A program made the translations under genes and the position numbers. 8,940 nt of DNA. Origin: JBFJWR01 sp041623535. Its GTDB lineage: Bacteria > Pseudomonadota > Gammaproteobacteria > Pseudomonadales > JBFGWM01. Of this stretch, positions 5,506 through 8,940 are shown in pieces. The stretch lies in assembly GCA_041623535.1 (NCBI GenBank), contig JBFJWR010000106.1:1-8940 (forward strand). Direction: 5' to 3'. The notes under the pieces were generated by a model. It saw only the letters and a list, made by a program, of their open reading frames with translations. It had not been told where the DNA came from and ran no database searches. Numbering within the stretch: the first letter of the stretch is position 1; the number at the start of each line of letters is the position of its first letter.

Positions 5506-6014
5506 GCGACCTGCAGTTCTACTTTGCGTACGGCTCCAATATGTCCACGGCCCGCCTGCAGGCGCGGATTCCCGAAGCCCGGGTGCACGGCACCGCGAAA
5601 CTGAACGGCTATCGGCTGGCATTTCACAAGCAGAGTAACAAGGATGGATCTGCCAAGTGTGATGCCTTCTGCACGGGCATGCCGCAAGACCTGATATGGG
5701 GCGTGGTCTACCATATTCCAGCCGCGGCCTGGCCGATTCTCGACGCAATTGAAGGCACCGGCCTGGGATACGAGCGCGAGTCTCTGGAAGTAGACCTGGC
5801 GGGTGCTTCCACGCTGCGCGTGCATCTCTATGTCGCCACCCTGATCAATGATGGCCTGAAGCCCATGGACTGGTACAAGCATCATGTACTGCAGGGTGCC
5901 CGGGAACATCGCCTGCCTAGCGACTACATCGATTCCATTGCGGCGGTAGCCGAGCAGGTGGATGACAATGCGGACCGACGGCAACGCGAGTTGTCGCTCC
6001 ATTCAGCGCCGTGA
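5502..6014 (+). CDS. Gamma-glutamylcyclotransferase-like (GGCT/AIG2 fold) protein
   Basis: The product is 170 residues. YGSNM at 10-14 is the substrate-binding loop of the GGCT fold; E84 in DAIEGTGLGY is the expected catalytic acid; and FHKQSNKDGSAKCD near 41-54 is typical of bacterial members. Enzymes of this fold form 5-oxoproline from gamma-glutamyl peptides or amines, including glutathione breakdown; the substrate here cannot be told from sequence. There is no signal peptide, so it should be cytoplasmic. The GTG overlaps the DUF2199 stop (GTGA), with GGTGAG 5 bp upstream. The last 20 residues are charged and probably disordered. Confidence 0.88.
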   Translation: MSDLQFYFAYGSNMSTARLQARIPEARVHGTAKLNGYRLAFHKQSNKDGSAKCDAFCTGMPQDLIWGVVYHIPAAAWPILDAIEGTGLGYERESLEVDLAGASTLRVHLYVATLINDGLKPMDWYKHHVLQGAREHRLPSDYIDSIAAVAEQVDDNADRRQRELSLHSAP

Positions 6015-6097
6015 ACAACAAGCACGCTGTCACCCGATGTGCGTACCGACGGCCGTTCGTGGTTGACGTGACTCCGGCAGGGAGGTCCTTGCGATGA
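6011..6097 (+). CDS. Possible 28-codon linker frame between GGCT and CPXCG genes
   Basis: A GTG overlapping the GGCT stop opens a 28-codon frame whose TGA overlaps the ATG of the CPXCG gene, so it spans the gap exactly with overlaps at both ends. The peptide is basic (TRCAYRRPFVVDV). There is no family resemblance. Either overlap is likely by chance, so this may simply keep ribosomes moving across the gap or mean nothing. Confidence 0.13.
   Translation: MNNKHAVTRCAYRRPFVVDVTPAGRSLR
6079..6086 (+). promoter_or_regulatory. Strong ribosome binding site for the CPXCG gene
   Basis: AGGGAGGT lies 7 bp before the ATG and fixes that start. It is the only strong ribosome site in the three-gene cluster; the two following genes start inside the ends of their predecessors and probably depend on this one for translation. 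Confidence 0.6.
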
Positions 6098-6285
6098 ATG
6101 CCCTCGAGGAGCATCGCGTGGAATGCCCCGGTTGTGGTGAATCCGTCACCATCCTGATCGATTGCTCGGTGCCGTACCAGGTCTATACCGAGGATTGTTT
6201 TGTTTGTTGTCAGCCCATGGTGATCTGCGCCGATTGCACCGATCCTGACCAGGTGCGAATTACGCTGCAGCGGGAAGATGACTGA
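6094..6285 (+). CDS. CPXCG motif-containing cysteine-rich zinc-ribbon protein
   Basis: The product is 63 residues, the usual size for the CPXCG family, which is named for its N-terminal motif (here CPGCG, C11 and C14). A second pair, C35-x2-C38, completes a four-cysteine zinc ribbon, with further cysteines at 24, 39, 45 and 48 (CFVCCQPM, then ICADC). The fold suggests nucleic-acid or protein binding, but I know of no demonstrated function. Its last 8 bp overlap the start of the DNA methyltransferase gene, so the two should be translated together. Confidence 0.88.
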   Translation: MNALEEHRVECPGCGESVTILIDCSVPYQVYTEDCFVCCQPMVICADCTDPDQVRITLQREDD

Positions 6286-7915
6286 AGCCACCGTGCTCGA
6301 TCCTGGGGCGGCGCAGGCGGCAGCGCCGGAGGCCCGCTATGTGCAATCCGCATCCATGGCGCATCGCCGTGCTTTTGGGCAGTTTTTTACGCCGGAACCG
6401 GTCGCGCAGCTCATGGCCGACTGGGTGCTGCAGGGCCGGCCGCGCACCATCCTGGATCCAGCCTACGGCATGGGCATATTTTACCGGCAGATACGGGCTG
6501 CCGCCGGCGATGTGAAGTTCCGGTTTACCGGCTACGAGCTTGATGCGCAGGTGCTTGCCGCAGCCCGTGCGGAGCATTCAGCAGGCGATTCCGGGTCGGC
6601 GCTGCACCTGGTGAATGAAGATTACCTCGCCGCCGACGTGCAGGGTTATGACGCGGTGATCTGCAACCCGCCCTACATGCGCTTTCAGAAACTGGTCGGC
6701 CGCCATGAAATACTTGACCGCCTGCAGGCTGAGTCGGGAATCCGGCTTGGCGGCTGCGCCAACAGTGCCTCGGTGTTTCTGCTGAAGGCGCTGCACCAGC
6801 TCAACGCCGGCGGGCGACTGGCGTTCATTCTGCCGATGGAATTCTTCAATACCAATTACGGACTCGAACTGCGCCGCAAACTGGCTGCAGACTGTCTGCT
6901 CAAGCAGGTGCTGATATTTGCCAACGAAAAAGAACTGTTTCCGGAGGCCGTGACAACGGTGGTCGTGTTGCTGTGCGAGAACGATGGCCGACCCTCCGGC
7001 GTTTCGTGCCGGACGGTGAACAATCTGCACGAGTTGCGGGGAAACGGCCGCCTGCCAGACTCAGTTGTGCGCCATGTCGAATACCCGGAATTGCTGGCTG
7101 CCGTGAAGTGGAGCCCGGTGTTCGAGAACAAGCCGACGATGACATGGGCCGCTGACCGGTATGTGCCATTTTCGCACTATGGTCGTTTTCGACGCGGCAT
7201 CGCCACCGGCGCCAACCGGTTTTTTGTCTTCAATCGCGAACAGGCCGAACAGCGGGGGTTGCCGATGAGCCAGTTGCAGGCCTGCGTGACACGCAGTACG
7301 CAGGTTCCCGGCATGGTGTTCTCAGACACAAGCATGTCCGCGCTCGATCGGGACGGGCGTCCGGTCTGGTGTCTGAACCCTGCTGAGCCGATGGGAACGG
7401 CGGTGCGCGATTACCTGTCGTTGGGTGAGCAGCAGGGTGTACACCAGTGCTACCTGACCAGTAAGCGAAACCCCTGGTACAAACTGGAGGTGCGCAGTCC
7501 GGCACCCATCTGGGTCGGCACGTTTTACCGCCGGCGACTGAAGGTGATCCGCAATTTTTCCTCGGCACCGACATTCACCTGTTTCCACTCTTTCTATCCG
7601 GCTCCCGATTTCGAAAGGCTGGTGGATGCGCTGTTCGTTTACCTGCTCAGCGACGCCGGGCAGTCGCAGGTGTGCCTGCAGCGCCGGCAGTATGGAGACG
7701 GCCTTGTGAAGTTCGAGCCGGGCGACCTGAACCAGGCCTTGTGCCCCGGTGAGGCGCAGCTCCGGAAACTGGATCAGGAGCGGGTGCAGTCCGTGATCCG
7801 ACTGGCAGCGATCGATCCTGACCAGGCGTTGGATGCGGCAAACGAACTTTTCCCCAGTGTGTTCTCCCTCGATGGTTCCGCACGGGCTGCAGACCTATTG
7901 GACGCGGTGCAGTGA
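6278..7915 (+). CDS. N6-adenine DNA methyltransferase, Eco57I/TaqI-like, apparently orphan
   Basis: The product is a 545-residue gamma-class adenine methyltransferase. GQFFTP at 34-39 is motif X, DPAYGMG at 60-66 is motif I, E87 in GYELD ends strand 2, NEDYL at 113-117 is motif III, and NPPY at 130-133 is the catalytic motif IV (ICNPPYMRFQK). GGRLAFILPMEFFN at 178-191 closes the catalytic domain. The remaining 330 residues should hold target recognition, ending with FYRRRLKVIRNF, APTFTCFHSFYP and QYGDGLVKFEPGDL, which resemble the C-terminal region of such enzymes. Motif I departs from the common DPACGSG, with Y for C and M for S. No endonuclease or specificity gene is nearby, so this may be a solitary methylase or the remnant of a restriction system. 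The ATG lies within the CPXCG gene with little ribosome site; the TGA overlaps the GTG of yaiI. Confidence 0.88.
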   Translation: MTEATVLDPGAAQAAAPEARYVQSASMAHRRAFGQFFTPEPVAQLMADWVLQGRPRTILDPAYGMGIFYRQIRAAAGDVKFRFTGYELDAQVLAAARAEHSAGDSGSALHLVNEDYLAADVQGYDAVICNPPYMRFQKLVGRHEILDRLQAESGIRLGGCANSASVFLLKALHQLNAGGRLAFILPMEFFNTNYGLELRRKLAADCLLKQVLIFANEKELFPEAVTTVVVLLCENDGRPSGVSCRTVNNLHELRGNGRLPDSVVRHVEYPELLAAVKWSPVFENKPTMTWAADRYVPFSHYGRFRRGIATGANRFFVFNREQAEQRGLPMSQLQACVTRSTQVPGMVFSDTSMSALDRDGRPVWCLNPAEPMGTAVRDYLSLGEQQGVHQCYLTSKRNPWYKLEVRSPAPIWVGTFYRRRLKVIRNFSSAPTFTCFHSFYPAPDFERLVDALFVYLLSDAGQSQVCLQRRQYGDGLVKFEPGDLNQALCPGEAQLRKLDQERVQSVIRLAAIDPDQALDAANELFPSVFSLDGSARAADLLDAVQ

Positions 7916-8373
7916 CGACGCCGCAGATCTGGGTCGATGCCGATGCCTGTCCCAGGGTGATTCGCGACATCCTGGTGCGCGCCGCCAATCGAACGCGAAC
8001 CCAGACCACGCTGGTTGCGAATCATTCCCTCGGTCTGCCACGCAGCGAGTTCGTGGGCACCCTGCAGGTCGCCAGCGGCTTTGATGTTGCCGATCATGAG
8101 ATCGTGCGGCGGGTTACGGCCGGCGACCTGGTGATCACTTCGGATATTCCGCTGGCCGCCGAGGTGATCGAGAAAGGGGGCGAGGCCATCAGCCCGCGTG
8201 GTGAGGTGTACACCCGCGAGAACATCCGCCCCCGCCTGAACATCCGCGACTTCATGGATACGATGCGCGCCAGTGGCGTGCAGTCCGGCGGACCACCCGC
8301 GCTGGGTTCGGCGGAGAAACAGGCTTTTGCCAACGCGCTGGACCGCTATCTCGCTCGTTGCGGGAATGGTTGA
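7912..8373 (+). CDS. yaiI: YaiI/YqxD family protein (UPF0178, DUF188)
   Basis: The product is 153 residues, the full length of this family. It opens with the family signature IWVDADACP (6-14). It continues with LVANHSLGLP, FDVADHEIVRRV (57-68), GDLVITSDIPLA (71-82) and the conserved RGEVYTRENI, then the C-terminal FMDTMRASG. The acidic residues D9, D11, D61, D72 and D78 resemble the metal-binding set of PIN-like nucleases, to which the family has been related by fold; activity is not established to my knowledge. The GTG overlaps the DNA methyltransferase stop (GTGA). A possible dehydrogenase remnant follows directly after its stop. Confidence 0.92.
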   Translation: MTTPQIWVDADACPRVIRDILVRAANRTRTQTTLVANHSLGLPRSEFVGTLQVASGFDVADHEIVRRVTAGDLVITSDIPLAAEVIEKGGEAISPRGEVYTRENIRPRLNIRDFMDTMRASGVQSGGPPALGSAEKQAFANALDRYLARCGNG

Positions 8374-8454
8374 GGACGAACGACAAAACTGCCCGTGCGC
8401 GGACTGGCCCTGGTGACCGGCGGTTCCGTTGCGATCGATTATGCATCCGGCTAA
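8374..8454 (+). pseudogene. Probable internally deleted remnant of a short-chain dehydrogenase/reductase
   Basis: Directly after the yaiI stop, the same frame reads to TAA at 8452-8454 and contains LPVRGLALVTGGSVAIDYAS. The first part is the opening strand and TGG loop of an SDR Rossmann fold (xALVTGGS, normally followed by xGIG). VAIDYAS resembles the second strand of the same fold (V-A-x-x-Y-x-S), normally about 20 residues later. The simplest reading is that the glycine-motif helix has been deleted and the rest of the gene lost. Only about 18 residues support this, so chance remains possible. Confidence 0.33.
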
Positions 8455-8535
8455 TTGCTGGCGCTTCTTTGTCCCGGGCACCCATAATAAGCACTGACCA
8501 CCGCGCGCAGGTGCATGGACGAACACAGGCAGATC
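8374..8535. other. Gap between yaiI and the nucleotide-sugar dehydrogenase
   Basis: Apart from the dehydrogenase-like remnant in the first half, CATAAT at 8483-8488 could serve as a -10 element. No -35 at proper spacing was found (TTGCTG at 8455-8460 is 22 bp away). No GC stem with a T run was found. An independent promoter for the dehydrogenase is expected but not demonstrated. Confidence 0.35.
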
Positions 8536-8940
8536 ATGAGTGATATGGAACCCGAACTGACCGCCCGACTGCATAGTCGTGAAGCCCGCGTGGCGATTAT
8601 CGGCATGGGCTACGTTGGCCTGCCACTGGCGTTGCGCTTCAGCGCGGCGGGCTACGTCGTCACCGGTATCGACATCGATGCGGACAAGGTCAGCAAACTG
8701 GAAGCGGCCAGCAGTTACATCTCGTACATTCCCGATCAGCATCTGCGCACGGCGCGTGAACAGGGCTTTACGGCGACCGCCGATATGGCCGCCTGCGATG
8801 GCGCTGACGCGATTATCATCTGCGTGCCCACACCACTGGACAGTCACCGCGAACCGGATTTGAGCTATGTGACCGGTACCATGGATGCCGTGTTGCCCCA
8901 CCTGCGCCGGCAGCAGGTGGTGGTGCTGGTCAGTACCACC
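8536..8940 (+). CDS. wbpA: Nucleotide-sugar dehydrogenase, WbpA-type (UDP-GlcNAc 6-dehydrogenase-like), 3' truncated by window edge
   Basis: The first 135 residues are present; family members run to about 430. These NAD-dependent enzymes oxidise C6 of a UDP-sugar to the uronic acid. GMGYVGLP at 23-30 is the NAD-binding glycine loop, and D46 or D48 in GIDID caps strand 2. CVPTPL at 96-101 followed by REPDLSYV (105-112) is characteristic of the WbpA branch acting on UDP-GlcNAc, which feeds B-band-type O-antigen sugars. The catalytic cysteine lies beyond the window, so activity and exact substrate are not confirmed. The ATG at 8536 has a weak AGG upstream; an in-frame ATG at 8515 would add seven residues. 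It is probably the first gene of a polysaccharide cluster. Confidence 0.85.
   Translation, partial: MSDMEPELTARLHSREARVAIIGMGYVGLPLALRFSAAGYVVTGIDIDADKVSKLEAASSYISYIPDQHLRTAREQGFTATADMAACDGADAIIICVPTPLDSHREPDLSYVTGTMDAVLPHLRRQQVVVLVSTT

Noticed and set aside
1700..6285. Possible integron cassette array (many short unrelated genes in one direction)
   Set aside because: The longer gaps show no GTTRRRY/RYYYAAC core pairs, most gaps are too short for attC sites, and several genes overlap, which cassettes do not do. No integrase gene is present.
8455..8488. Promoter TTGCTG ... CATAAT before the WbpA-type gene
   Set aside because: The spacer is 22 bp, well outside the usual 16-18, and no better -35 was found.
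7774..8901. 375-codon reverse-strand frame
   Set aside because: It runs antisense to yaiI and the WbpA-type gene, both of which have strong family signatures on the + strand. Its translation is rich in H, R and G and shows no domain; it is a by-product of GC-rich codon bias.

Overview
The window is about 8.9 kb of fairly GC-rich DNA, read entirely from the + strand. Families such as CPXCG, YaiI, MAPEG, DUF4253 and DUF2199, a WbpA-type dehydrogenase, frequent GTG/TTG starts and GGAGG-like ribosome sites fit a proteobacterium, most likely a gammaproteobacterium. That is inferred from family content; no rRNA or other phylogenetic marker is present. No tRNA, rRNA, CRISPR array, insertion sequence or integron site was found.

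Layout. 1-177 is the C-terminal end of a probable membrane protein. 178-425 is non-coding, with an imperfect hairpin and a candidate promoter. 426-926 encodes an exported c-type cytochrome. 953-1616 is a class I SAM methyltransferase that appears frameshifted near its start; the intact part begins at 1077. 1700-3440 holds a four-helix membrane protein, a DUF4253 protein, a small exported six-cysteine protein and a three-helix membrane protein. The last three are tightly packed (10-bp overlap, 2-bp gap) and look like one transcription unit. A 148-bp gap with a G10 run and a candidate promoter leads to a MAPEG membrane protein (3589-4017). Then come an unrecognised 97-residue protein, a possible 31-codon mini-gene, and another small membrane protein (to 4872).

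4981-6014 holds a DUF2199 protein overlapping a gamma-glutamylcyclotransferase-like gene by 4 bp. 6094-8373 is a compact three-gene cluster: a CPXCG zinc-ribbon protein, an orphan Eco57I/TaqI-like N6-adenine DNA methyltransferase (8-bp overlap) and a YaiI/UPF0178 protein (4-bp overlap). The 162-bp gap after yaiI carries what looks like an internally deleted remnant of a short-chain dehydrogenase. The window ends inside a WbpA-type nucleotide-sugar dehydrogenase, probably the first gene of a surface-polysaccharide locus.

How they work together. Most genes are short, single-domain and poorly characterised, so this reads as an accessory block of loosely related conserved hypotheticals next to a polysaccharide locus. 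The best-supported units are the DUF4253/secreted/membrane trio, the DUF2199-GGCT pair and the CPXCG-DNA methyltransferase-YaiI cluster. No restriction endonuclease is visible next to the methyltransferase. The points most worth checking are the frameshift at the SAM methyltransferase start, the dehydrogenase remnant after yaiI, and whether the two tight clusters are conserved elsewhere.
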